DNA of 64,000 bases from Leptolyngbya sp. FACHB-321 (GTDB lineage: Bacteria > Cyanobacteriota > Cyanobacteriia > Leptolyngbyales > Leptolyngbyaceae), in the NCBI RefSeq assembly GCF_014695975.1, contig NZ_JACJPI010000012.1, positions 62,001 through 126,000 of the forward strand, in the 5' to 3' direction. Position 1 is the stretch's first letter. Each line of letters begins with the position of its first letter. Positions 46,890-55,374 of this stretch are shown piece after piece. Under the pieces are notes generated by a model. The model saw only the letters and a program-made list of their open reading frames with translations. It was not told where the DNA came from and did no database searches. The position numbers and the translations under genes are program-made.

Positions 46890-48242
46890 TTAGCAGCAAG
46901 GTCCTTCCTGCGGCGGGTCAGAAAAATCGGTGGACGTAGGCAGGTTTAATAGTGATTGATTGCCTCGCGCCACCTCGCTTTGAGCGCTGTCGGTATCGGG
47001 AGCAGCGTTGCCTGCTTTAGGATCAGTGGTGGATTGATTCCACAGACGCAGCAAAGAAATGCGCCCAGGTACTGGCTTACGTGCCGGTTTAAACCCTTGC
47101 AGCACTTCGGAAAGCTGAAGCGAATCGAGTGCCATCGGCAGCTTTGACTCCCGCAGCTTATGCCAGACCGATCGTGACATCATCAACGTATGAGCAACCC
47201 GAGTTGCACCAATGCGCTCCAGGTATTCTTCTCGTTCTGGCTGGTAGTCAGACGATGCTAACTCTAAAGTTTGGGCTGGCACTTCTTGCGTAATACGTGC
47301 CATTTGCGACATCAGCTCAGGGTAGAGCCAGGTGTAAGCAGGGTGCACCGTTAACTGTGCCTGATGCGGTTGCGAACCATCTCGGCAAAGACGGATCTGA
47401 AAATAACCGATCGCCGCTTTCCGCTGTGGCTCAAAGACATAGCCGCTGACCATTTCGGTATGGCTCAACCAATGCTTGACACCACTCATTAAAGAACCGA
47501 ATAGGCTCGTTTTGAAGTCGAGCATATGACGATCAAACACCTGCCGCACCAGCGGTGGCATGGCTGCCGTGTCTAACTGATACAACAGTTGAGCATCAGC
47601 ATTGCTAATGGGCAGAAGATTGGGCAAATCTGGTTCCCGCTCGGCAATTTCCTGAAGTTGGTCAGCAGCCAGCAACCAATAAGTCATTTGCGCTAACGGC
47701 TGAAAGCCATTTTGCCGATAAAGCGCCAGCAATGCCGTGTCGTTCACGTCTACTTCCAAAAGCCAGGTACGTGCTTCCCAGATCTTTTCAAAGCAGTGCC
47801 GTAGAAGCTGTGAACCAACGGTCGCTAGGCTCAATTTTGCCGATAACTTCGGCTGGTCTAATGGAATATCAGTTGAGGTATCAGTAGGGGCGGCTGAAGA
47901 GTCCGTCGGTGGTTCAACAGTATGCACAACGGCAACGCGATCGACTCGCCAAGTGCTACGTGTGCGGTTGAACGGCGAAATCCGAATCATGCCGCGCAGT
48001 TGATTATCTTGATCTGTCAGGTAGGCTCCAAAGGTTTGTTGAGCCGGTGACCATACCAGACCTAACGCTTTTTTAAGACCACGCCACGGACGAAACAAAA
48101 ACGCTGAGGAGGTTTCGGCGATCGTTTCACGAGAAGTGTCTTGCTCAGAATCCGCCGCACAGAGACGCTCGACTATTTCCAAGTCACGATACTGGATAGG
48201 TCGGATGACAACTTGGGTGGTTTGAGGAAGAACTTGAGTCAT
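46890..48242 (-). CDS. GNAT family acetyltransferase-like protein
   Basis: Protein of about 450 residues with one or two GNAT-like folds. The N-terminal part VVIRPIQYRDLEIVERLC and the central TWLLEVDVNDTALLALYRQNGFQPLAQMTYWLL resemble the acetyl-CoA-binding and product-release parts of N-acetyltransferases. The second half (MVSGYVFEPQRKAAIGYFQI, ELMSQMARI) appears to be a second, weaker GNAT domain. The C-terminal tail is low complexity and rich in Pro, Ser and Asp. The start at ATG 48242 avoids the unlikely upstream extension to 48272. It lies just upstream of ruvX on the same strand. Confidence 0.8.
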   Translation of the reverse strand: MTQVLPQTTQVVIRPIQYRDLEIVERLCAADSEQDTSRETIAETSSAFLFRPWRGLKKALGLVWSPAQQTFGAYLTDQDNQLRGMIRISPFNRTRSTWRVDRVAVVHTVEPPTDSSAAPTDTSTDIPLDQPKLSAKLSLATVGSQLLRHCFEKIWEARTWLLEVDVNDTALLALYRQNGFQPLAQMTYWLLAADQLQEIAEREPDLPNLLPISNADAQLLYQLDTAAMPPLVRQVFDRHMLDFKTSLFGSLMSGVKHWLSHTEMVSGYVFEPQRKAAIGYFQIRLCRDGSQPHQAQLTVHPAYTWLYPELMSQMARITQEVPAQTLELASSDYQPEREEYLERIGATRVAHTLMMSRSVWHKLRESKLPMALDSLQLSEVLQGFKPARKPVPGRISLLRLWNQSTTDPKAGNAAPDTDSAQSEVARGNQSLLNLPTSTDFSDPPQEGPCC

Positions 48243-48332
48243 CGTGGTATGGCTGTAAGCAGCCGCGCGCAACGTCCAGGGTTTGACTGTTTAGTCTCTA
48301 TTCTAAAGCTTATCGGCTAAACCGACTTTCAA

Positions 48333-49514
48333 TCAGGTTACCGACTTTGTTGACTTAACCGGTCGAATTAAAACAACGGGTGTTTGTTCACTCGCATTGC
48401 CCGCCGGATTTTTAATCAGCGCCTGCTGAAGAAACGATGTTGTCAGCTCAGGAGAGGCTGCCAGGACTTTCACCGCTCTTAAATCGTTGACATCCACAAT
48501 GGCAGCAGCTAAACCTGTTTCACGCTTGATTTGATCGACTACTTGCTGTGGGTTTTGCGGTCCCAAGACAATGAACTGATCGTAGGGCGGGATAGTGCCT
48601 GTTACGTCATCAATTAAACGAGCTTGCTCACCTGCCAATTGGTAAAAGACACCCGGTTTGCCAAAAACTTTGGCGATCGCTCCCACCCCAAAAGCAAATA
48701 GCACCCGCACAGGACCGACCAAATCGATCAAGGTTTGCAGCCCACAGGCAGTAGCCAGACTAGATGTAGGCAAAAAGAGGTAGCATAACCGCCGTGCGAC
48801 CCAGCCTGGTTTTAGATCACTAGGATGCCGAAACCGCCCCTGCATGACTGCTAGCGGCGTTTCGCCAATGGTGACAATATCGCCGGGCTGAGCATTGGGC
48901 AAGACGTAGCGCTGCACTACTTCCACAGGGTTGTCGAGGTGCGTCAACAGATGAGTGCGAATCGGCAACACATCCGCATTTGTTGCGGGTCGCCAGTTTT
49001 TAGAATCTGCCGGACTAGGAAAGACCAGCGGCACAATGACATGGCGCACACGCGGTATGCGTCCCTGCGGACCATAGGTGAAAAAATGTACCCGTATCCA
49101 GGCAACCCTCAAGGCACTTAGGTCTGCACCCTGAATTTCTACCTGGATTTCGATCGGCGACACCTCACGCTTAACAATGTGTCCTTCCCAATAGCCATCG
49201 GCTCTAGGTTCAGCATCTTTGTAACGAGGAATAACCTGTGCGTCAGTGGTAATCCCTTTCAGGCTATCTGTGGATAGCAGCTTTACCTCTACCCAGATTT
49301 CAGGCACCATCACTTCCAGGCGCTGGGTCAGGTTACGGAACTCCAGTTCGCCTACCAATAGGTAGCGCTGCGGCTCATAAACTTCTAGTTGCCAGTTGCC
49401 TGCTGTTAGCTCTAGCTTGTTTCCCGGACGGCGACGGTACTGCACCTCTAATGCCAACAGCAAAAGGATGACGACACTAACAACCGCGATCGCAATGCTC
49501 GCAATAATCCCCAC
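48333..49514 (-). CDS. CofE-like (F420-0 gamma-glutamyl ligase family) membrane-anchored protein
   Basis: Protein of 393 residues. A single helix (IIASIAIAVVSVVILLLLAL) is followed by a beta-rich domain (about 40-175) of unknown type. The C-terminal half (about 195-370) resembles the F420-0 gamma-glutamyl ligase CofE: LPNAQPGDIVTIGETPLAVMQGR, DLVGPVRVLFAFGVG and RETGLAAAIVDVNDL. CofE adds glutamate to coenzyme F420. Full F420 synthesis genes are not visible here, so the substrate is uncertain. The start is GTG with AAGG upstream. The combination with an N-terminal membrane domain is typical for the cyanobacterial branch as far as I recall. Confidence 0.75.
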   Translation of the reverse strand: MGIIASIAIAVVSVVILLLLALEVQYRRRPGNKLELTAGNWQLEVYEPQRYLLVGELEFRNLTQRLEVMVPEIWVEVKLLSTDSLKGITTDAQVIPRYKDAEPRADGYWEGHIVKREVSPIEIQVEIQGADLSALRVAWIRVHFFTYGPQGRIPRVRHVIVPLVFPSPADSKNWRPATNADVLPIRTHLLTHLDNPVEVVQRYVLPNAQPGDIVTIGETPLAVMQGRFRHPSDLKPGWVARRLCYLFLPTSSLATACGLQTLIDLVGPVRVLFAFGVGAIAKVFGKPGVFYQLAGEQARLIDDVTGTIPPYDQFIVLGPQNPQQVVDQIKRETGLAAAIVDVNDLRAVKVLAASPELTTSFLQQALIKNPAGNASEQTPVVLIRPVKSTKSVT

Positions 49515-49574
49515 AAGCCTTATTTCGCCTAATCACTCTGTTAAAAAGTCTAGTAGGAGTTGGGAGTTTTGCAG

Positions 49575-49765
49575 CAACTAGACGGGAAGTGGGGGAAGCA
49601 AAAGAGGTAGGGGAGTAGAAGGGGCGGAGGAAGCAGAGGAGGTAGGGGAAGCAGAAGAGGCGGAGGAAGCAGGAGAAGCGGAGAGGGCATAAAAGAGTAA
49701 CTCAAAATCTGCCCCCTCCCTCTGCTCCCCTTCTTCCCCAATATCCTCAGCCCTCTGCTCTCCTA
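49575..49765 (+). repeat. Purine tract followed by pyrimidine tract, imperfect fold-back
   Basis: Bases 49580-49690 are purine-rich with repeated GGAGGAAGCAG and GGGGAAGCA units. Bases 49706-49765 are pyrimidine-rich, with CTCCCTCTGCTCCCC complementary to parts of the first tract. They lie between the CofE-like gene and the epimerase. Confidence 0.65.
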
Positions 49766-49771
49766 GCGTCC

Positions 49772-50707
49772 TCACCTTGCTGCCAAGATTTCCTCATCAA
49801 TAGACAGGTCAATCGCGGCTGTATCGCGTCCAGAAGCTAAATAGTCATTTTGGAAGGAGTCTTGAAGACCGGAGATGAGATCGTAGGTGGGTTGCCAGTT
49901 GAGTTCAGTCTGGGCTTTTTGGATGGAGGTAAAGAAGTGCTGAGTACGAAGGGGAAAGGCTTTGCGTTTGCCAAAGTCAAATTGTTTAGGGTCATAGTGG
50001 ACAATCGCTAGAGCCTCAGGAGACTTTCCCGCAGCAGCGGCACAGGCGCGAGCAAGACCGTCAAATGTCACTATGCGATCGGCCGACACATTATAAATTT
50101 GCCCGATCGCGCTGGCATTGCCTAAGACCTGAGTCATCGCTTGCGCTAGATCCTGCACATGCCCAAACTGAGTACAGTGTTGACCGTGACTGGGAATGGG
50201 GATCGGACGATCGCGCACGATGCGATCGAAAAACCAGGCTTCCAGGTCGTTGTAGTTTTGCGGACCGTAGATGTAAGTGGGTCGAATAGACGTAAACGGC
50301 ACGTTCTGCTCGCTCAGATAGGCTTCTGTTTCGTGCTTGCCCTTATGCCGGCTCTTGGGATCAACTGAATCCCCTTCCACGTGGGGCATCTGATCAGCTT
50401 TGAGATACACGCCAGCAGAACTCATGTAGATAAAGTGCTGCACCTTGTCGTTAAAAATTTCTACCAGCGGTTGGGTATCGGTGAGTTCGCGTCCGTTGTT
50501 ATCAAAGATGGCATCGAAGGTTTCGCCAGAGAGCTTTGCTTTCAGCTCAGTAGGGTTCGTGCGATCGCCGTGAATTTGCTGGATGCCTTCTACAGGAGCA
50601 GTCCTTTTGCCTCGATTAAAAAGCACCACATCGTGCCCCTGCTTTACTAAAAGGCGCGTCAGGTAAACGCCAACGAACCGAGTACCACCCATCACTAAAA
50701 TTCGCAT
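49772..50707 (-). CDS. NAD-dependent epimerase/dehydratase-like protein, CSP41-like
   Basis: Short-chain dehydrogenase-like protein of 311 residues. The nucleotide-binding loop is MGGTRFVGVYLTRLLVKQG, and the frame extends to 50779 but the start at 50707 is the natural one. FIYMSSAGVYLKADQMPH has the catalytic Ser and Tyr region, and SIRPTYIYGPQNY continues the fold. It resembles chloroplast CSP41-type proteins, which bind RNA and are related to epimerases. Whether it acts on sugars or RNA here is unknown. It follows the purine-tract spacer. Confidence 0.85.
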   Translation of the reverse strand: MRILVMGGTRFVGVYLTRLLVKQGHDVVLFNRGKRTAPVEGIQQIHGDRTNPTELKAKLSGETFDAIFDNNGRELTDTQPLVEIFNDKVQHFIYMSSAGVYLKADQMPHVEGDSVDPKSRHKGKHETEAYLSEQNVPFTSIRPTYIYGPQNYNDLEAWFFDRIVRDRPIPIPSHGQHCTQFGHVQDLAQAMTQVLGNASAIGQIYNVSADRIVTFDGLARACAAAAGKSPEALAIVHYDPKQFDFGKRKAFPLRTQHFFTSIQKAQTELNWQPTYDLISGLQDSFQNDYLASGRDTAAIDLSIDEEILAAR

Positions 50708-51275
50708 CGCCTTGATCGTTCCCCGACTGCAACAACTCTCCATCTTAGGCTGAAGCGGTTGATGGTTATCGATCGACACTGCACACGTAACTGAGTAGCA
50801 GAGACTTGAGCAAGACTTAAAAGCAGGAGAAACAGGCTTTGAGTCTCTCGTATTGCCATTTATGAAAAGGCATTTACTGATGTTAAGGGTTACAAGCTAT
50901 CAGCATGGTTTACGTAATCATATGGAAACCTTTGATGATTACTCGCCGCTGACAGCAACAGGTTATGGAAGTCTATCGGGGGGCTGTTTTGAACCGGGTA
51001 GCTGAAGATTAATAATGCCTTCCTTACTTGACTTTCTAAATAACTCTGATGGGCATTTTAAGCCTATATAAAGCATGAGCTTCAGGTAGAGAGCCAGATG
51101 GGACTTAAGAGAGAGGGATACATCTATTCTGGCTTGTAGCTTTATAGATGATGACACTACAGCACTGTCAACTGAAACACTGTTAACGGTGAAGGCTTAT
51201 AGGCAACTATATTTCTGTTTCACATTTCTTCATTACAGCGTTTCTATCTGCTCATTACTTAGAGGAAAGTTAACA
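50708..51275. other. Divergent spacer upstream of stress-type genes
   Basis: About 570 bases between the epimerase and the lipoprotein gene. It holds promoters for both directions, but I cannot identify a confident -10/-35 pair. No RNA gene or strong hairpin was seen. A 64-codon minus frame near 51000 looks non-coding. Confidence 0.5.
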
Positions 51276-51722
51276 ATGAATCTTTCTCATCGCGTTCGAC
51301 AAAGCTTAACGGCACTTGTTTTAGTGCTCGTTTTAGCCTTTACGACTGCGTGCAGTGGCACAGCAACTAAATCGCCTCAAGCAAATTATCCCTCTAGCGT
51401 TGATCGCAGTATTGATTACGGTCAGATTGCACGCGGAGATTCTGCTTCTGCTCAAGAATTTGGTAATTGGGTTGTTGAAACCAGCAAAGGCTTAATCAAA
51501 GATGCGTTTGTGCGGGACAACAATAAGCTGGGAGCCGTGATCTCTTCTCAGGTTCGCCCCAATGAAGTCAAAGCACTAGCTCAATCATTGGCTCAAGGTT
51601 TCCGCAAAAACTTCCCCAATCAAGACCTGACCGTTTTGATGTATGCGCCGAATAAAGAACTGATTCTTACCGCTCGCTATGATGCTCAATCCAAACAAAT
51701 TGAGTACCAAGCCGCTAGCTAA
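51276..51722 (+). CDS. Small lipoprotein, unknown function
   Basis: Protein of 148 residues with a lipoprotein signal: basic start, hydrophobic LTALVLVLVLAFTTACSG and lipobox Cys26. The mature part has SSVDRSIDYGQIARGD, FGNWVVETSKGLIKDAFVRD and VLMYAPNKELILTARYDAQ. I do not recognise a family. AGAGGAAAG lies upstream of ATG 51276, so I chose it over the extension to 51189. First gene of a run of six plus-strand stress- or envelope-type genes. Confidence 0.82.
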   Translation: MNLSHRVRQSLTALVLVLVLAFTTACSGTATKSPQANYPSSVDRSIDYGQIARGDSASAQEFGNWVVETSKGLIKDAFVRDNNKLGAVISSQVRPNEVKALAQSLAQGFRKNFPNQDLTVLMYAPNKELILTARYDAQSKQIEYQAAS

Positions 51723-51808
51723 GAGTAGATGCTTGTTAATGGAATATAAGCAAGCAATTTAGTCTTTCACCAACTTTTCAACACTAATTTCAAAAGGACG
51801 TTAAGGCT

Positions 51809-52321
51809 ATGCCTAGTAGTGATGATTACAAACGCCAGGTCATGCGTGATTTGGCAGATGGCGATAAAGAAATGATGCCTGACGATACAGCATCAAGCTA
51901 CCAAAATTTTGACGATTTTGCTCAACGGTCTTCCCGAGATGAGCGTCATAACTTGTTCAGCCGATCTTTCCATCCCGATCGCGTTCCTGCAAGCCAGATG
52001 GAACCTGAACTACAGAAGGCAATTGCCCAAATCAAGCCGAATGAGCGTAAAGATGTTGCTCAAGAGTTTTTCAGTCACCTGAAAAAGCGGGGCTTGCATG
52101 ATCGTGATCTAGAAAAGCAGTTGGGTTTGTCTACCCATCATCCCAGCCATATGTCAGCCGATGATGTCAGCAAGCTTGCTGGCTTTGTCTATCACAATCA
52201 CCCCGATGTCTTTCATGAAGTTCTAGCAGACCAACCTGCTCTGGTGAAGTTCCTCAGCAACCCTGTTGTTGGTGCTGTATTTGGAGCGATCGCTGCTAAG
52301 TGGATGGGTGGTCGTCATTAG
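51809..52321 (+). CDS. Hypothetical soluble protein
   Basis: Protein of 170 residues that I do not recognise. It is charged at the N-terminus (SSDDYKRQVMRDLADGDKE). A helical middle has MEPELQKAIAQIKPNERKDVAQEFFSHLKKRGL. Toward the end come STHHPSHMSADDVSKLAGFVYHNHPDVFHEVL and a Gly/Ala-rich hydrophobic tail (VVGAVFGAIAAKWMGG). The His-rich segment and the membrane-interacting tail are the notable parts. It follows the lipoprotein gene by 86 bases on the same strand. Function unknown. Confidence 0.7.
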   Translation: MPSSDDYKRQVMRDLADGDKEMMPDDTASSYQNFDDFAQRSSRDERHNLFSRSFHPDRVPASQMEPELQKAIAQIKPNERKDVAQEFFSHLKKRGLHDRDLEKQLGLSTHHPSHMSADDVSKLAGFVYHNHPDVFHEVLADQPALVKFLSNPVVGAVFGAIAAKWMGGRH

Positions 52322-52456
52322 ACCGTAAGAGTGAGTTGTAAAGAAGTCAGAAAGTTGCAATCAGTCAATAATTTCTGACTTCTCTCTCGCTAAAAAACAA
52401 GGCTACTGTTCGCTAATCAACTGTCTACTCATTGTTGATCAATACGGAGAAAAATC

Positions 52457-52945
52457 ATGTCAACTGAAGTTGTGACTACAAACGAATACGGTGAAGTGGA
52501 GGAAGTCATGTCGGTTGATGGTTCTTCAACCACTGATCCAATGCTGATGGAAGCTCCAGCAACACCAGATACGGTTATCCAGGAGACAGCTACAGCTACA
52601 ACTGATGCGGCTGATGCAGCAGGAGAAGCTTGGGCATCTTTTCAGGTGAAGGCAAACGCTTTCTTAGCCAAAGCAATTCAGTCTACTGGAACATTTCTTG
52701 AACAGAACAAGCAACTCCTAAGTGTATTAGGCTGGACTCTCCTTACATTACTAGGGATTAGGGTTGTCTTTGCAGCACTTGATGCTATTGATGATATTCC
52801 CCTCGTTACACCAGTGCTCAAGTTAATTGGTCTAGCAACCGTGGCTTGGTTTATCTGGCGTTACCTTCTGCGGGCAAATAATCGTCATGAGCTTTCTCAG
52901 ATGTTTAACAATGCTAAAGCAGAACTTTTTGGTGATCAGAGCTAA
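52457..52945 (+). CDS. CAAD domain-containing membrane protein
   Basis: Protein of 162 residues. An acidic, Thr-rich N-terminal part (1-55) leads to an amphipathic helix (WASFQVKANAFLAKAIQ), then two hydrophobic helices (LLSVLGWTLLTLLGIRVVF and VLKLIGLATVAWFIWRYLL) and a charged C-terminus. This is the layout of CAAD proteins, a cyanobacterial and plastid family related to CURT1 that anchors or curves thylakoid membranes. Some aminoacyl-tRNA synthetases carry CAAD as an appended domain. Here it stands alone. It follows the hypothetical gene on the same strand. Confidence 0.88.
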   Translation: MSTEVVTTNEYGEVEEVMSVDGSSTTDPMLMEAPATPDTVIQETATATTDAADAAGEAWASFQVKANAFLAKAIQSTGTFLEQNKQLLSVLGWTLLTLLGIRVVFAALDAIDDIPLVTPVLKLIGLATVAWFIWRYLLRANNRHELSQMFNNAKAELFGDQS

Positions 52946-53029
52946 GTCTGTTTAGTAGAAACGTCTTTATGTGGAAGGAACGTTATTTATAGCGATTCTC
53001 CTTGTCAGTGGTGCATCTGAATTGAAGGA

Positions 53030-53112
53030 TTAGGAGCCGAGAGATTAGAAGCTAGTACAACAGATCGCTGCGGTTAAGTTCTGCAATGCGGCTTCTTACT
53101 ATTGGCTCCTAA
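53030..53112. repeat. Inverted repeat element with TTAGGAGCC ends
   Basis: TTAGGAGCC at 53030-53038 and GGCTCCTAA at 53104-53112 are complementary, and AGAAGC at 53047-53052 pairs with GCTTCT at 53091-53096. The end GGCTCCTAA also matches the CTGGCTCCTAAC repeats near 29013. Confidence 0.6.
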
Positions 53113-53188
53113 ATACTTTTTAAATTGCCTAAATTTTGTTCGATTAGGCATTGCTTAAGTAGCTGGACGTAGTTATTGATAGGGTGCA

Positions 53189-53312
53189 TCTCGACTTCGC
53201 TGTTGATAAGCTGCATTAAGCGAAGTCGAAATGCGCTCAGCCCTATGTATGGCTAGGTTGAGCGCAGTCGAAACCCGATCACTAAGTAGTGCTTACTTCA
53301 GCCCTCCTACTT
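53189..53312 (-). repeat. Dispersed intergenic repeat, copy B (reverse)
   Basis: Reverse copy of the family described at 2146-2272, with shared AAGTAGGAGGGCT, TAAGCACTACTTAGTGATCGG, TTTCGACTGCGCTCAACC and TGAGCGCATTTCGACTTCGC. It contains a 10-bp internal inverted repeat TCGACTTCGC/GCGAAGTCGA. Confidence 0.8.
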
Positions 53313-53350
53313 GTATAGCTGTCATAAATCAGTTGTGAGATTGAAAGACT

Positions 53351-53387
53351 TTGTGAGAAAGAATTCTACTGGAATCCTTTCTCACAA
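53351..53387 (+). terminator. Perfect 11-bp hairpin upstream of YsnF gene
   Basis: TTGTGAGAAAG at 53351-53361 pairs with CTTTCTCACAA at 53377-53387. The absence of a T-run makes a factor-independent terminator unlikely. It may be a structured 5' region or an operator. Confidence 0.35.
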
Positions 53388-53541
53388 CCCATACAGAGTC
53401 ACTATATCTCCTTGCTTTAAAAGTTTGAATCTTTAGCAACGAGTAGTTTTTTTCAAAGAGTAGCAGGTTAATGCAGATCGCAATAATGCGAAGCATAGTC
53501 AAATAATTTCATGTTGTTCAAAAGTTGCAATAGGAGAAAAA

Positions 53542-54756
53542 ATGGTTGTAGATCGTTCTAAATCAGTGGTTAACCGTGGTCATCGTCGGGCAATTGGTAC
53601 GTTCCCAACCCGCCGTGCTGCTGAACAAGCGCTACACGAATTAAGAGATTCTGGCTTCCCAATGGATCGAGTATCCGTCGTTGCCCAAGATGGTGATCGT
53701 AAAGGCTCGATCGCTGGGGCTAGTAAGAGTGAGCATGGTGACAACAAAGCGGATGATGGCGCGAAAGCGGGAGCGCTGTCTGGTGGCGCTCTAGGTGGTC
53801 TGACAGGACTGCTGGTTGGTCTTGGAGCACTGGCAATACCTGGTCTTGGTCCCATCATGCTGGCAGGAGCCGCAGCAACAGCACTGGCGACAACAGCAGC
53901 CGGGACGGCGATCGGAGCGGCAGCAGGTACCCTGCTGGGTGGATTGATCGGTATGGGTATCCCTGAAGATCGAGCAAAAGTTTATAACGATCGTGTTTCA
54001 GCCGGTGAATATCTGGTCATGGTTGATGGTACAGATGCAGAAATTGCTCACGCTCAAGGAATTCTAAACCATCGCGGAGTCCAGGAATGGGGCGTGTACG
54101 ACATCCCTGCAACGGCTGGTGTAACCACTGCTGGAATGGTTGAAAATCAGCCAGTACATCAACCCACTGTGCGTACTGATGCAGAGGCAGTTAGAAAGTT
54201 TGAGGAACGCCGAATTAAAGCTCGGGAAGATGAGGCAAATCATATGGCGACACCTGTTATACCTACTCCAGTAGCGTCTTCCGCAGCGTCGCAGCAAGTA
54301 GCAGCACAACCCATTAGTACCGCAGGTCAAACCGTTGGCACCCTGGGTGCAGAGAATATCGAGCTTCATGAAGAACGTTTAATTGTAGATAAGAAGCGTG
54401 CAAAGACGGGTGAAGTTGCGATCGGTAAGCACATTGAAACGGAAGTTGCCCGCACTTCAATACCGATTGAAAAAGAGCGCGTTGTTATTGAACGCTCCCC
54501 AGGCAGCATTGAAACAGGTGTAACACTAGATGCAAATGCTTTTCAGGGCGAAACTGCTCGTATAGAGGTGTATGAAGAAACGCCTGTCATTCACAAGGAA
54601 GCGTTCGTACGGGAAGAAGTGAGCATCCGCAAAGAAGTTGACCACAACACAGTTAACGTTGAAGAATCACTGCGTCGTGAAGAAATCAATGTTGATGTTC
54701 AAGGACATCCGGCTGTAGATGCACGACCTAGCGACTTGCCGAAAGACCGTCGCTAA
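53542..54756 (+). CDS. General stress protein with YsnF/AvaK-type DUF2382 domain
   Basis: Protein of 404 residues. The N-terminal part begins with an amphipathic segment GTFPTRRAAEQALHELRDSGF and VSVVAQDGDR. A Gly/Ala-rich hydrophobic stretch (about 75-135) has GALGGLTGLLVGLGALAIPG, with glycine-zipper character. After a linker comes a DUF2382/YsnF domain (about 270-390), with IELHEERLIVDKKRAKTGEVAIGKH and the repeated VEESLRREEINV near the end. In Bacillus, YsnF is a general stress protein. Its run of neighbours suggests a stress or envelope role. A strong terminator follows the gene. Confidence 0.88.
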   Translation: MVVDRSKSVVNRGHRRAIGTFPTRRAAEQALHELRDSGFPMDRVSVVAQDGDRKGSIAGASKSEHGDNKADDGAKAGALSGGALGGLTGLLVGLGALAIPGLGPIMLAGAAATALATTAAGTAIGAAAGTLLGGLIGMGIPEDRAKVYNDRVSAGEYLVMVDGTDAEIAHAQGILNHRGVQEWGVYDIPATAGVTTAGMVENQPVHQPTVRTDAEAVRKFEERRIKAREDEANHMATPVIPTPVASSAASQQVAAQPISTAGQTVGTLGAENIELHEERLIVDKKRAKTGEVAIGKHIETEVARTSIPIEKERVVIERSPGSIETGVTLDANAFQGETARIEVYEETPVIHKEAFVREEVSIRKEVDHNTVNVEESLRREEINVDVQGHPAVDARPSDLPKDRR

Positions 54757-54759
54757 AGT

Positions 54760-54817
54760 GGTCGAGAGTGGCAAAGTAACTGTTTTTAACTTTGCCACTC
54801 GACCTCATTTTTTTCAA
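54760..54817 (+). terminator. Rho-independent terminator after YsnF gene
   Basis: GGTCGAGAGTGGCAAAGT pairs with ACTTTGCCACTCGACC, leaving a two-base bulge, and is followed by a run of seven T. It is the clearest terminator in the window. Confidence 0.9.
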
Positions 54818-54852
54818 ATCAGCAACATAACAAACACGAATTTAGTTAAACC

Positions 54853-55374
54853 ATGCAGAAATCCATAGCCCTTTTATTTAGTAGCATCTTAGCCGTGAGC
54901 GTAGTTGCTTGTGATAATGCTGCTAAGACTAGCAGTGAAGCGCCGGATTCTGCTGCTACCAGCCCTACCAACGTTGATGTTGATAAGCCAGCGGCTCAAA
55001 CAAATCAAAACGATGCCACAGGTGAAATAAGACGCAAACAACTTAACGCTGATATTCGTGCACGCGAACAGCGAAATAGTGCTATTGGTGATGAGTCAGT
55101 GCGAGCAGATGGTGATCTCAAGAGCGAAGTGCGCTCAAAGTTGGAGGCAAACTTACCAGCTAGCACCCTTGCTGTCGATGCCAAAGAGGGAGCCGTCACT
55201 ATTACAGGTAAAGTGGTTGATGAAAAGCAACTACAAAAAATTGAACCGTTAGCCAAGCAGATCAAAGGCGTAAAGAGCGTTGATGTTACAGCAACTGTGA
55301 ATACAGCAATCAAACCGGAACCTGCCAAGCCTGGAACCAGCAACCCCATCAAGACACAGACAAACGCACAGTAG
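54853..55374 (+). CDS. BON-domain lipoprotein
   Basis: Protein of 173 residues. A signal with lipobox (AVSVVACDNA, Cys20) predicts membrane anchoring. A low-complexity Ala/Thr/Ser/Asp linker (25-70) leads to a BON domain (about 85-150): DLKSEVRSKLEANLP, STLAVDAKEGAVTITGKVVDEKQLQKIEPLAKQIKGVKSVDVTA. BON domains bind membranes or other macromolecules and occur in osmotically induced periplasmic proteins such as OsmY. It is preceded by the terminator of the YsnF gene, so it probably has its own promoter. Confidence 0.88.
   Translation: MQKSIALLFSSILAVSVVACDNAAKTSSEAPDSAATSPTNVDVDKPAAQTNQNDATGEIRRKQLNADIRAREQRNSAIGDESVRADGDLKSEVRSKLEANLPASTLAVDAKEGAVTITGKVVDEKQLQKIEPLAKQIKGVKSVDVTATVNTAIKPEPAKPGTSNPIKTQTNAQ

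Larger units (their letters stand above)
52946..53541. other. Spacer rich in inverted and dispersed repeats
   Basis: This spacer of nearly 600 bases has an inverted repeat at 53030-53112, dispersed repeat copy B at 53189-53312 and a perfect 11-bp hairpin at 53351-53387. No gene or tRNA was seen. Confidence 0.7.

Noticed and set aside
50963-51157. A 64-codon minus frame before the lipoprotein gene
   Set aside because: No ribosome site, and composition does not suggest a conserved protein.
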